A stretch of 32,228 bases of DNA, taken from Prevotellaceae bacterium. Lineage in GTDB: Bacteria; Bacteroidota; Bacteroidia; Bacteroidales; UBA932. The stretch lies in NCBI GenBank assembly GCA_031274595.1, contig JAISPX010000169.1, positions 1 through 32,228 on the forward strand. The letters run 5' to 3'. How positions within the stretch are numbered: position 1 is the first letter of the stretch; each line of letters begins with the position of its first letter. The position numbers and the translations under genes are program-made. A model generated the notes under the pieces. It made no database searches, was not told the origin of the DNA, and saw nothing but the letters and a program-made list of their open reading frames with translations. Of this stretch, positions 1 to 7,990 are shown piece by piece.

Positions 1-26
1 TAATTCATGCTCTTGATTTTCTGCAT

Positions 27-58
27 CAAAGATACAAAATTATATTCATATATGCAAA
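27..58 (-). promoter_or_regulatory. Bacteroidota-type promoter for a gene off the left edge
   Basis: On the minus strand there is TTTG (55-58), a 20-base spacer and TATCTTTG (27-34), a full match to TTTG...TAnnTTTG. An ATG on the minus strand at 7-9 could begin the gene that continues outside the window. Only its first two codons or so are visible, so the gene cannot be named. Confidence 0.55.
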
Positions 59-80
59 TTTTTTACATATCTTTTCTAAT

Positions 81-116
81 AAAAAAAGACTGTCTCCTAA
101 AACTTACGAGACAGCC
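81..116 (-). terminator. Rho-independent terminator of htpG
   Basis: Read on the minus strand, GGCTGTCTC, an 11-base loop and GAGACAGTC form a 9-bp stem (one G-U pair) followed by a run of seven T. It lies about 30 bases past the htpG stop codon and just before the promoter at 27-58, so it separates the two transcripts. Confidence 0.8.
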
Positions 117-148
117 TCTTATCTGAATAAATTATGTTTTATTCGCTG

Positions 149-2209
149 TTATTTTTCGTTTTTCAATAATTCAACACTTCGTTTTACGAATGAAGCAAGC
201 GCTTCGCCTTTCAGCTTGTTGTTCGACAACAATGCAATATCTATCAGTTGCTTTACCAAGTCGTTGTTTTTGCCGAATGTGTTCAGTAAATCATTTTTGT
301 TTTTATTTACCAAATCAATTTTTTTATTGATTTCTTCTATTTCATCTTTCGTTGATTGTGGTATTTCGTCTTCTTTTTTATTTTTGGTATCGTTTTCCAA
401 ATTTTCTTTTTGCGTTTTCAACGATTTTATTTCCTCGTTCAACGGCTTTAATTTATCGTCGAGCGTTGCAGATTTTTCAGAGTCAATTGAATTTATAATC
501 AAGTGATTGCTGTTGATTACAAGGCTGTACGAGTCAGGCATTTGTCCGTACATGTTGTAAGCGCCTCCGCCGATTGCCGACATGTCTTTCATCCTGCGCA
601 TAAATTCGTTTTGAGTAATCATCACGGGCGTGTCGTTTTCGGCTAAAGGTTCGAATGTTACAACAAAATTTTCTTTATCATCATTATGTAAATTTGCTTC
701 AAATATTTTTCCCAAATCGTTTTGCTGTTCTGTCGTCAGCGCCGATTTTCGTTTTTCTTCTTTTTCTATAAGATTATCTATACTGTCCGAATCTACGCGT
801 ACAAAACGCGAATCCTTGAATTGTTGTTCGAGCTTGCCAATGTAGTGAGCATCCAGCTGACAGTCCATAAGCAATACGTTGTAGCCTTTGCTTTTTGCGC
901 TGTCGATAAATGTATATTGCGAATCTTTATCGGTTGCGTAAAGATAAATCAGCGTTCCGTTTTTGTCTTTTTGATTACTTTCTACTAATTTTTTATACTC
1001 ATCAAACGTAAGATAATTATTATCGGTATCGTGCATCAACGCAAATTTTTCGGCACGTTCGTAAAATTTTTCATCGCTTATCATTCCGTATTCGATGAAT
1101 AATTTCAGGTCATCCCATTTTTCTTCAAATTGTTTGCGGTCGTTCTTAAAAATATCGTTCAATCTGTCGGCAACTTTTTTGCTTATATGTCCTGATATTT
1201 TTTTCACGTTTGCATCGCTCTGCAAATAACTGCGCGAAACGTTAAGCGGAATATCTGGCGAATCAATCACTCCTTGCAAAAGAGTGAGAAAATCGGGAAC
1301 TACGCCTTCTACCGAATCGCTTACAAACACCTGATTACAATACAATTGAATGCGATTGCGCTGAATGTCTATATTTGATTTTATTTTCGGAAAATAGAGA
1401 ATTCCCGTAAGATGAAAAGGATAATCGACGTTGAGATGTATGTAGAACAAAGGCTCTTCGCTCATTGGATATAACTTGCGATGAAATTTTTTATAATCTT
1501 CATCTGTCAAATCGCTTGGTTTCCGCGTCCACAAAGGAGTTGTATCATTGATTATTTTATCTTTATTGGTATCAACATATTTATTGTCTTTCCATTCCTG
1601 TTCTTTGCCGAAAGCGATTGGCACAGGTAAAAATTTACAATATTTATTCAGCAATTGTTCGATACGCGAAGTTTCCAAAAATTCTTCGCAATCAGCCGAT
1701 ATGTGCAGAATAATATCCGTTCCGCGTTCGCTTTTGTCGGTTTCTTCAAGTTTATATTCCGGCGTTCCGTCGCACGACCAATATATCGGTTGAGTATCTT
1801 GCCATGATTTGCTGAATATTTCGACTTTATCGGCAACCATAAACGCCGAATAAAAACCCAAGCCAAAATGTCCGATAATTCCATTTGCCTGATCTTTGTA
1901 TTTCGCCAAAAATTCTTCGGCGCCCGAAAACGCAATTTGGTTAATATACTTTTCTATTTCTTCTGCCGTCATGCCTATTCCGCCGTCGGAAACAGTTATT
2001 GTTTTGTTTTTTTTGTCAACATTTACTCTTACTTTCAGTTCTCCTGTTTCGCCTTTAAATTCGCCTGTTGAAGCAAGAACTTTAAGTTTTTGAGATGCAT
2101 CGACAGCATTTGAAATCAATTCCCGTAAAAAAATTTCATTATCCGAGTACAAAAATTTTTTAATAATAGGAAAGATATTTTCCGTTGTTACTCCAATTTT
2201 TCCGTTCAT
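149..2209 (-). CDS. htpG: Molecular chaperone HtpG (Hsp90 family)
   Basis: Cytosolic ATP-dependent Hsp90 chaperone, 686 residues. The N-terminal GHKL ATPase domain is clear: FLRELISNAVDA near residues 27-38 holds the ATP/Mg-binding Glu and Asn, VSDGGIGM follows near 73-80, and GHFGLGFYSAFMVADKV near 112-129. The middle domain contains the conserved DSPDIPLNVSRSYLQ segment that carries the Hsp90 catalytic-loop Arg. The C-terminal part has a highly charged, Lys/Glu-rich coiled-coil-like stretch (about 590-645) before the end; I believe this is usual for the longer Bacteroidota HtpG proteins but did not compare sequences. The gene is single, ends in its own terminator, and its upstream region holds a sigma-54-like promoter and a dyad, which suggests stress control. 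Identification is secure. Confidence 0.97.
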   Translation of the reverse strand: MNGKIGVTTENIFPIIKKFLYSDNEIFLRELISNAVDASQKLKVLASTGEFKGETGELKVRVNVDKKNKTITVSDGGIGMTAEEIEKYINQIAFSGAEEFLAKYKDQANGIIGHFGLGFYSAFMVADKVEIFSKSWQDTQPIYWSCDGTPEYKLEETDKSERGTDIILHISADCEEFLETSRIEQLLNKYCKFLPVPIAFGKEQEWKDNKYVDTNKDKIINDTTPLWTRKPSDLTDEDYKKFHRKLYPMSEEPLFYIHLNVDYPFHLTGILYFPKIKSNIDIQRNRIQLYCNQVFVSDSVEGVVPDFLTLLQGVIDSPDIPLNVSRSYLQSDANVKKISGHISKKVADRLNDIFKNDRKQFEEKWDDLKLFIEYGMISDEKFYERAEKFALMHDTDNNYLTFDEYKKLVESNQKDKNGTLIYLYATDKDSQYTFIDSAKSKGYNVLLMDCQLDAHYIGKLEQQFKDSRFVRVDSDSIDNLIEKEEKRKSALTTEQQNDLGKIFEANLHNDDKENFVVTFEPLAENDTPVMITQNEFMRRMKDMSAIGGGAYNMYGQMPDSYSLVINSNHLIINSIDSEKSATLDDKLKPLNEEIKSLKTQKENLENDTKNKKEDEIPQSTKDEIEEINKKIDLVNKNKNDLLNTFGKNNDLVKQLIDIALLSNNKLKGEALASFVKRSVELLKNEK

Positions 2210-2254
2210 AATTTTATAATTTTACTTTAAATTTTAGACTTTTTTGAAAAAACA

Positions 2255-2271
2255 AATCAATAATCGTGCCA
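2255..2271 (-). promoter_or_regulatory. Sigma-54-like -24/-12 promoter upstream of htpG
   Basis: The minus strand reads TGGCACG, four bases, TTGAT. This matches the RpoN consensus TGGCACG-N4-TTGC(A/T) except that the -12 dinucleotide is GA instead of GC; the GG-N10-GA spacing is exact. The predicted start would lie near 2245, giving a 5' leader of about 36 bases. The overlapping TTGATTTG is also one base away from a -7 box TAnnTTTG, so housekeeping sigma use is the alternative. Confidence 0.5.
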
Positions 2272-2283
2272 TCCCAAAAATAA

Positions 2284-2303
2284 CGACAAAATGGCATATG
2301 TCA
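2284..2303. promoter_or_regulatory. Dyad (GACA-N10-TGTC) upstream of the htpG promoter
   Basis: GACA (2285-2288) and TGTC (2299-2302) form an interrupted inverted repeat ending about 13 bases above the -24 box. Its placement suggests an activator or operator site for htpG. Known bacterial enhancer-binding proteins usually sit further upstream (around -80 to -150), so the role is uncertain. Confidence 0.3.
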
Positions 2304-2312
2304 TGTTCTGTT

Positions 2313-2356
2313 ACGCCCTAAAAAAGTTGACAAGTTATTACTCTTTTTTTAGGACG
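2313..2356. repeat. Inverted repeat, possible bidirectional hairpin
   Basis: ACGCCCTAAAAAAG at the left and the complement of ACGTCCTAAAAAAAG at the right enclose about 16 bases. It lies between the end of the exonuclease gene and the htpG control region and could act as a terminator for the udk-exonuclease transcript, although no T-run follows the stem. It might instead be the paired ends of a deleted insertion sequence. Confidence 0.35.
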
Positions 2357-2410
2357 TTTGTTCTCCGAATATTTTGTGTGTTATTTTAGAATATAAAATC
2401 AATCTGATTT

Positions 2411-3118
2411 TTAATTATTTATTTCCAACTCGATTTCAATTCCTTTTAGTCGAAGATAAAGCAGCGCAACGGTAAGCGTATCTTTTTCGCAATATCGTGC
2501 AATTCGTTCAATATCGTTTTGGTTGTAATAAGCATCTGCAACCATCGAGCCGTCAATATCATCTTTTGGCGATTGAATATCAAATATTGTTGCCATCAAA
2601 TTAAGCGAAGTATAATTTTTGTAATCGCCAAAACGCCAAAGTTCCATTGTATCTAAAAAAGGCACTTCCCAAGGTTTTTTGCCGCCAACATCCAAAATTT
2701 TGGGCAATTTTATTTTGTTTATCAACATTCGGCGTGCGATGTATGGGAAGTCAAATTCTTTGCCGTTGTGAGCGCAAAGCATGATATTGTATTTGTGTTT
2801 TTCTAAAAATCTTCCAAAGCTTTCATTAAATTCGGATAATAATTTTTTTTCATCATCGCCGTAAAACGATTTTACGCGGAATATGTTTTTGTCGTTTTTA
2901 TTATGAATAAAGCCTGCCGAAATGCAGATAATTTTGCCAAATTCTGCCCAAATCCCCGCACGTTGATAAATTTGTTCAATATCTTCGTCTGCTTTTATGT
3001 TATTTGACATTTTTTTTATCCACAAATCCTGAATATTTTTCGGAACATCGCTAAAACATTTATATTGCGGAACTGTTTCAATGTCAATAAATAAAATATT
3101 TTCGATATTGGTTTTCAT
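2411..3118 (-). CDS. Predicted 3'-5' exonuclease, PolB-like (DEDDy)
   Basis: A 235-residue stand-alone RNase H-fold exonuclease, related to the proofreading domain of family B DNA polymerases (family called DNA_pol_B_exo2). The three exonuclease motifs are present. Motif I is FIDIET with D12 and E14. Motif II is AHNGKEFDFPY with N118 and D123. Motif III is YCEKD with Y209 and D213, which makes it the DEDDy type that uses two metal ions. There is no polymerase domain. Its start codon overlaps the udk stop as ATGA (3115-3118), so the two are probably translated together. The cellular substrate is unknown; a DNA repair or nucleotide-turnover role is inference from family and neighbour. Confidence 0.85.
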   Translation of the reverse strand: MKTNIENILFIDIETVPQYKCFSDVPKNIQDLWIKKMSNNIKADEDIEQIYQRAGIWAEFGKIICISAGFIHNKNDKNIFRVKSFYGDDEKKLLSEFNESFGRFLEKHKYNIMLCAHNGKEFDFPYIARRMLINKIKLPKILDVGGKKPWEVPFLDTMELWRFGDYKNYTSLNLMATIFDIQSPKDDIDGSMVADAYYNQNDIERIARYCEKDTLTVALLYLRLKGIEIELEINN

Positions 3119-3729
3119 CGTTTCTGTAATGCTTTTTCAACCGTTGTTTTCAAAATATCAATAGCAACTTCGTTATGTCCTCCTTGCGGGATAATAATGT
3201 CGGCATAGCGTTTTGATGGTTCTATAAATTGCAGGTGCATAGGTTTTAAAATCTTTTCGTAACGTTCTATAACTTTATCAACAGTACGTCCTCGTTCTGC
3301 AATATCGCGTGATATAACGCGAATAAGTCTGTCGTCGGCATCTGCATCGACAAATACTTTTATATTCATCTCTTTACACAAGTCGGGATGAGTATAAATC
3401 AAAATTCCTTCAATGATTATTACAGGCTGTGATTTTACATGAATTGTTTCTTTTGAGCGCGTACATGTGAGATACGAATAAATAGGCTGTTCAATTGATT
3501 TTCCTTGTTTTAACATTTTCACATGTTTAACCAATAAGTCGAAATCGAAAGCATTAGGATGGTCAAAATTTATATTTTGCCGTTCTTCCACAGGGATGTG
3601 GCTACTATCTTTATAATATGAATCTTGCGGAATTATCGAAACATCTCCGGGTGGAAAAAGTTCTGCAATTCTTCTCACCACTGTGGTTTTTCCGCTGCCT
3701 GTGCCTCCTGCTATACCTATTACTAACAT
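3115..3729 (-). CDS. udk: Uridine kinase
   Basis: Phosphorylates uridine and cytidine to UMP and CMP in pyrimidine salvage, in the cytosol. The protein has 204 residues, the usual length for bacterial Udk. The Walker A loop GGTGSGKT lies at residues 8-15, and the nucleoside-binding segment with QDSYYKD and NFDHPNAFDFDLL follows near 35-65. IIEGILIY and the lid-like RDIAERGRT come later. It is the first gene of a two-gene unit with the exonuclease (ATGA overlap) and has a good promoter directly upstream. Identification is secure. Confidence 0.96.
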   Translation of the reverse strand: MLVIGIAGGTGSGKTTVVRRIAELFPPGDVSIIPQDSYYKDSSHIPVEERQNINFDHPNAFDFDLLVKHVKMLKQGKSIEQPIYSYLTCTRSKETIHVKSQPVIIIEGILIYTHPDLCKEMNIKVFVDADADDRLIRVISRDIAERGRTVDKVIERYEKILKPMHLQFIEPSKRYADIIIPQGGHNEVAIDILKTTVEKALQKR

Positions 3730-3747
3730 AAACTTGTGTTTTTTTTA

Positions 3748-3776
3748 CAAATTTAATTGTTTTTTACATAATACAA
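3748..3776 (-). promoter_or_regulatory. Promoter of udk
   Basis: On the minus strand TTG (3774-3776), 18 bases and TAAATTTG (3748-3755) match the Bacteroidota -33/-7 consensus, about 20 bases above the udk start codon. Confidence 0.6.
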
Positions 3777-3908
3777 GCACACACAGACAAAAAATGTTTT
3801 TTGATGATTAAAAATCATGGCAATTTTTATGTGTCATGAACGAATTTAAAAAATCATAATATCTGATAATACAAACATGGGCATCACAAAATCATGACAC
3901 CCATTTTC

Positions 3909-3925
3909 ATTTGCAAGCTGCAAAT
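3909..3925. repeat. Perfect 17-base palindrome downstream of fabG
   Basis: ATTTGCA, a 3-base centre and TGCAAAT lie about 10 bases past the fabG stop codon. No T-run follows directly on the minus strand. It may be part of a weak fabG terminator; a second imperfect hairpin follows at about 3878-3904. Confidence 0.35.
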
Positions 3926-3935
3926 CAATACTTGA

Positions 3936-4682
3936 TTACATATTCATTCCGCCGCAGCAATTTATAACCTGCCCGCTCACATACGACGAAAGGTCTGATG
4001 CTAAAAACAAACAAACATTTGCAACATCTTCGGGAGTTCCTCCGCGTCGTAACGGGATTTTTTCCGCCCAGTCTTTTTTCACATCTTCGGGAAGTTTTGC
4101 AGTCATTTCCGTAATAATAAATCCTGGCGCAATACAGTTTGCACGTATTCCTCGCGAACCAAGTTCCTGTGCAATAGATTTTGCCAAGCCTATCATTCCT
4201 GCTTTACTCGACGAATAATTACATTGTCCCGCATTTCCGCTAACGCCTACAACGCTTGACATGTTGATGATGCTTCCTGTTTTTTGGCGCATCATAACGG
4301 GAGTGCATGCATGAATAAAATTGAATGCCGATTTCAAATTTACCGTCAATACGGCATCCCACTGGGCTTCGGTCATGCGCATTATGAGTCCGTCTTTTGT
4401 AATGCCGGCGTTGTTTACAAGAATATCAATTCTTCCAAAATCTTTTACAATTTCATCTACAACTTTGTGTGTTTCTTCAAAATTTGCAGCATTAGATGCA
4501 TAAGCCTTAACTTTCACTCCAAACGCTTCAATTTCTTTTTCTGTAGCTTTTGCATTATCATCGATTATCAAATCGGTAAATGCAATGTTTGCGCCTTCTG
4601 ATGCCAATTTAACAGCAATAGCCTTGCCGATTCCGCGAGCTGCGCCCGTAACAATAGCTGTCTTTCCTTCTAATAATTTCAT
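3936..4682 (-). CDS. fabG: 3-oxoacyl-[acyl-carrier-protein] reductase
   Basis: NADPH-dependent reductase of the fatty-acid elongation cycle, a 248-residue short-chain dehydrogenase. The cofactor-binding TGAARGIG is at residues 12-19, NNAG at 90-93, and the catalytic Ser143, Tyr156 and Lys160 (YSSSK) are all present. The C-terminal SYVSGQVINCCGGMNM segment fits FabG closely. The length and uninterrupted similarity favour FabG over other SDR enzymes. It stands alone, with no other fab gene next to it, and has its own promoter at 4719-4726. Confidence 0.93.
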   Translation of the reverse strand: MKLLEGKTAIVTGAARGIGKAIAVKLASEGANIAFTDLIIDDNAKATEKEIEAFGVKVKAYASNAANFEETHKVVDEIVKDFGRIDILVNNAGITKDGLIMRMTEAQWDAVLTVNLKSAFNFIHACTPVMMRQKTGSIINMSSVVGVSGNAGQCNYSSSKAGMIGLAKSIAQELGSRGIRANCIAPGFIITEMTAKLPEDVKKDWAEKIPLRRGGTPEDVANVCLFLASDLSSYVSGQVINCCGGMNM

Positions 4683-4718
4683 AATTTATTCTTTATTATT
4701 TATTAAATAGTTTGAGCG

Positions 4719-4726
4719 CAAAGGTA
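4719..4726 (-). promoter_or_regulatory. -7 promoter box of fabG
   Basis: The minus strand reads TACCTTTG, a perfect TAnnTTTG box, 36 bases above the fabG start codon. No clear -33 TTG is seen. Confidence 0.55.
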
Positions 4727-4834
4727 ATATTTTTGTCGTAAATAAAAAACAAAACCGACTTAACATTATTTCGTAGATTCAATTATTAAATACAACAAGG
4801 CGAAAGTAAATATTTATATATCGTAAACGAGATA

Positions 4835-4851
4835 TTATGTAAAAAACATAA
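4835..4851. promoter_or_regulatory. Palindrome in the fabG/bat divergent region
   Basis: TTATGT, five A and ACATAA form a perfect inverted repeat in the roughly 400-base gap between fabG and the Bat operon. It could be an operator for either side. Apart from this and the two promoter boxes, the gap contains only AT-rich sequence with no gene that I can see. Confidence 0.25.
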
Positions 4852-5032
4852 CGTTTGATTAATAAAAAAGCGCATGATATGTGTGTTGTGAACATATTTC
4901 GTCAATTCTTATTTTGCATTAATTAAAGCCAATAATATAATTGTCGGAATTTATTATTATAATGTTACGCTTATATTACAACTATTTTTATTATATTAAC
5001 ATTTATTAAAATTATATTCTATAAAAAAGTAC

Positions 5033-5040
5033 CACCTTTG
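5033..5040 (+). promoter_or_regulatory. Probable -7 box of the Bat operon
   Basis: CACCTTTG differs from TAnnTTTG at one base and lies 38 bases above the moxR start codon. No convincing -33 TTG is present, so the promoter may be weak or need an activator. Confidence 0.4.
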
Positions 5041-5078
5041 CGAACCAGAATTAAAAAAGTATAAAAACTTTACGTAGT

Positions 5079-6071
5079 ATGAGTGAAATCAATATTAAAG
5101 AATTAAACGAAAAAATCCAACACGAAAGCGCCTTTGTTGATATCGTAAGTATCGAAATGAACAAAGTGATCGTTGGACAGAAACATTTGATAGAAAGTCT
5201 TCTTATCGGATTGCTTTCTAATGGACACATTCTTTTGGAAGGTGTGCCGGGACTTGCAAAAACGCTTGCAATAAATACTCTTGCAAATATCGTTGATGCA
5301 AAATTTAATCGAATACAGTTTACTCCCGATTTGTTGCCTGCCGACCTTATAGGTACACAAATTTACAGTCAGAAAAGCGAATCGTTTCAGGTTAGAAAAG
5401 GTCCAATTTTTGCAAACTTTATTCTTGCAGACGAAATAAACCGTTCGCCAGCAAAAGTACAGAGCGCTTTACTTGAAGCGATGCAGGAACGTCAAATTAC
5501 TATTGGCGATACAACGTATAAATTGCCCGAACCGTTTTTGGTGCTGGCAACGCAAAACCCGATTGAACAGGAAGGAACATATCCGCTTCCCGAAGCGCAG
5601 GTTGACCGTTTCATGCTCAAAGTTGTGATATCATATCCCAAGAAAGAAGAGGAAAAACTTATAATCCGCCAAAACATAAGCGGCGAATTTCCAAAACCTT
5701 CGCAGGTTCTGAAACCTGAAGATATTATTCGCGCACGTAATGTTGTTCGCGATGTTTATATGGACGAAAAAATAGAACGTTACATTGTTGATATTGTATT
5801 TGCAACACGTACTCCCAACGATTACGGAATAGGAAATCTTACAAATATGATTTCATACGGAGGCTCGCCGCGTGCAAGCATTTGTTTGTCAATGGCGGCA
5901 AAAGCCTATGCGTTCATCAAGCGCAGAGGATATGTTATACCCGAAGATGTTCGCGCAGTCTGCTACGATGTTTTGCGTCATCGCATAGGATTGACTTATG
6001 AAGCGGAAGCCGAGAATGTTACATCCGAAGATATAATTACGCAGATATTAAATGTAGTTGAAGTACCATAA
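5079..6071 (+). CDS. MoxR-family AAA+ ATPase, first gene of the Bat operon
   Basis: A 330-residue AAA+ ATPase of the MoxR family. In this family the ATPase acts as a chaperone-like partner of VWA-domain proteins encoded beside it. Walker A (GVPGLAKT) lies near residues 54-61, Walker B (ILADEINRS) near 117-125, sensor 1 (VLATQNP) near 154-160, and the MoxR C-terminal lid follows. It opens an array of at least eight genes on the plus strand and is separated by 39 bases from the DUF58 gene. The arrangement moxR-DUF58-batA-batB-batC-batD-batE matches the Bacteroides aerotolerance locus. The biochemical target in this organism is inference. Confidence 0.93.
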   Translation: MSEINIKELNEKIQHESAFVDIVSIEMNKVIVGQKHLIESLLIGLLSNGHILLEGVPGLAKTLAINTLANIVDAKFNRIQFTPDLLPADLIGTQIYSQKSESFQVRKGPIFANFILADEINRSPAKVQSALLEAMQERQITIGDTTYKLPEPFLVLATQNPIEQEGTYPLPEAQVDRFMLKVVISYPKKEEEKLIIRQNISGEFPKPSQVLKPEDIIRARNVVRDVYMDEKIERYIVDIVFATRTPNDYGIGNLTNMISYGGSPRASICLSMAAKAYAFIKRRGYVIPEDVRAVCYDVLRHRIGLTYEAEAENVTSEDIITQILNVVEVP

Positions 6072-6110
6072 AAATATTGATAAAATTACTTAATAGATTT
6101 TATTTTTGTT

Positions 6111-6995
6111 ATGGAAGCAACAGAACTACTGAAAACTGTCAGACGAATTGAGATTAAAACGCGCGGATTATCGCATCAGATTTTTGCGGGCGAATATCAT
6201 AGCGCATTTAAGGGACGCGGAATGACATTCAGCGAAGTTCGCGAATATCAATACGGAGACGATATAAGAACCATTGACTGGAACGTTACGGCGCGGTTTA
6301 ATACTCCATTCGTGAAAATTTACGAAGAAGAACGTGAACTTACAGTGATGTTGCTTGTGGATGTCAGCGGCTCGCGAATGTTTGGAACTGCAAACAAACT
6401 GAAAAAAGATTTGGTAACCGAAATAGCCGCAGTTCTTTCGTTTTCGGCAGGCTTGAACAATGATAAAGTAGGAGTAATATTTTTCAGCGATAAAGTGGAA
6501 AAATTTATTCCGCCCAAAAAAGGACGCGCACATACATTGCGTATAATACGCGAACTGATTGAATTTGAGCCAAAAAACAGCCGCACAAATCTTTCGGAAG
6601 CATTGCGGTTTCTTACAAATGCAATAAAAAAATCGTGTACGGCATTCATTCTTTCCGACATGCTTGACGTAGATAATGAAAACGTACAGCCGAATTTTGA
6701 AGATGCGCTGAAAATTGCAGGCAACAAACACGATATTGCAGCAATCAGAATTTACGATAAACGCGAAGAAAAAATGCCCAATGTCGGAATTATTCGCTTA
6801 AAAGACGCAGAAACAGGAAAATTAGTAGTTGTTGACACATCGCTGAAATCGGTACGCAGAACTTATTCGGAATGGATGGAGAAAATGACCGAAAATCTGA
6901 ATCACACGTTTTCAAAATGCAGAATCGACAGCGTAAAAATAAACACATCCGAAGATTATGTGAAACCTTTAATACAATTATTCAAAAAACGATGA
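6111..6995 (+). CDS. DUF58 family protein (VWA-like)
   Basis: 294 residues, a cytosolic DUF58 protein normally encoded between a MoxR ATPase and VWA membrane proteins. The DUF58 signature YGDDIRTIDWNVTAR lies near residues 48-62, and a VWA-like fold follows with a DVSGS metal-binding loop near residue 84 and an FILSDMLD strand near 180. No transmembrane segment is seen, unlike many DUF58 proteins with two N-terminal helices. The stop codon overlaps the next start as ATGA (6992-6995), which points to coupled translation. Confidence 0.9.
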   Translation: MEATELLKTVRRIEIKTRGLSHQIFAGEYHSAFKGRGMTFSEVREYQYGDDIRTIDWNVTARFNTPFVKIYEEERELTVMLLVDVSGSRMFGTANKLKKDLVTEIAAVLSFSAGLNNDKVGVIFFSDKVEKFIPPKKGRAHTLRIIRELIEFEPKNSRTNLSEALRFLTNAIKKSCTAFILSDMLDVDNENVQPNFEDALKIAGNKHDIAAIRIYDKREEKMPNVGIIRLKDAETGKLVVVDTSLKSVRRTYSEWMEKMTENLNHTFSKCRIDSVKINTSEDYVKPLIQLFKKR

Positions 6996-7990
6996 TAAGA
7001 CAAATAAAATATATTGTATTGCTGAGTTGTTTGCTCTCTTTTGCAAATAAAAGTTTTGCGCAGGAAACAAACGGATTTGAACTTGCTGTGGATAAAGATA
7101 CAATACTTATCGGCGACCATATAACACTGAGCGTAAAATACAAATTCAATCCGCGTATGATTCCGAGTTTTCCGCAACTAAAAGATACTGTCGTACCGGG
7201 AGTTGAATTTGTTCGCGAATTGCCGATTGATACTATTCGCAACAAAAATACAATTTCGGAATATGTGAAAAAATACATAATAACATCATTCGACAGCGGG
7301 CATTATTTTATAATGTTTCCTATTATTGTTGAAAATCCAGCCGATATTGAAAATCCCGATACCATAGCATCAAACCTTGTGCAGTTTCACGTAAACACAA
7401 TTCCGGTTGATACTCTTACATATAAAATGTACGATATAAAAAGACAAATAACCTATCCGCTCACATTAGGCGAAATTTTATTTTGGGTTTTGATAATAAT
7501 CGTAATAATAATTATTGTTATTGCAGGTATAATTTTATACAGACGTTGGAAAAACAAACAACCTCTTTTCGGAAAAGCAAAACCAAAAATTCCGCCGCAT
7601 GTAGTAGCATTCAAGGAATTGAGTTTGTTGCGAACTGAAAAACTGTGGCAGCAAGGCAAAGTAAAATTGTATTACACGCGAATCACCGATATAATAAGGA
7701 AATATATAGAAGGCAGATTTTCGATACTTGCAATGGAAAAAACATCAGACGAAATACTTGCAGATATTAAGAAAAATAAAATTGATGAAATGTATTCGTT
7801 CGACAAATTACGCGAAATGTTTTATACGTCCGATTTGGCAAAATTTGCAAAATATCAGCCCGCGCCCGACGAAAATGAAGATTCGTTTAAAACAGCATTT
7901 GAATTTGTAACAAATACACAGCCGAAAGAAGAAGAAAAAGAAGAAACACAAATTACAGAAGAAAAAATAAAGGAGGAAACAAATGCCTGA
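6992..7990 (+). CDS. Bat-operon membrane-anchored protein of unnamed family
   Basis: 332 residues. I placed the start at 6992 because an upstream in-frame ATG (6872) lies deep inside the DUF58 gene, while ATG 6992 overlaps the DUF58 stop and begins a good signal peptide ending near SFAQ. The periplasmic part (about 24-155) is beta-rich and resembles the BatD-type domain. A single strongly hydrophobic helix (about 163-186, rich in Ile and Val) precedes a cytosolic tail that ends in a Glu-rich stretch. It sits between the DUF58 gene and batA, a position usually held by an uncharacterised protein of the locus. Role: probably a membrane component of the Bat complex, by position only. Confidence 0.82.
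   Translation: MIRQIKYIVLLSCLLSFANKSFAQETNGFELAVDKDTILIGDHITLSVKYKFNPRMIPSFPQLKDTVVPGVEFVRELPIDTIRNKNTISEYVKKYIITSFDSGHYFIMFPIIVENPADIENPDTIASNLVQFHVNTIPVDTLTYKMYDIKRQITYPLTLGEILFWVLIIIVIIIIVIAGIILYRRWKNKQPLFGKAKPKIPPHVVAFKELSLLRTEKLWQQGKVKLYYTRITDIIRKYIEGRFSILAMEKTSDEILADIKKNKIDEMYSFDKLREMFYTSDLAKFAKYQPAPDENEDSFKTAFEFVTNTQPKEEEKEETQITEEKIKEETNA
7971..7979 (+). promoter_or_regulatory. Strong Shine-Dalgarno site before batA
   Basis: AAGGAGGAA ends 3 bases before the batA ATG (7983). Such a full anti-16S match is unusual in this window, where most genes have AT-rich upstream regions. It lies inside the last codons of the preceding gene, so its sequence also encodes KEE. It supports the batA start. 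Confidence 0.55.

Noticed and set aside
6168-6731. 187-codon minus-strand ORF opposite the DUF58 gene
   Set aside because: Antisense shadow of a clear DUF58 coding frame; Cys, Phe and Tyr-rich with no recognisable domain.
6872-6991. Upstream 40-codon extension of the Bat spacer protein
   Set aside because: It lies wholly inside the DUF58 gene, while ATG 6992 starts a signal peptide and overlaps the DUF58 stop codon as ATGA.
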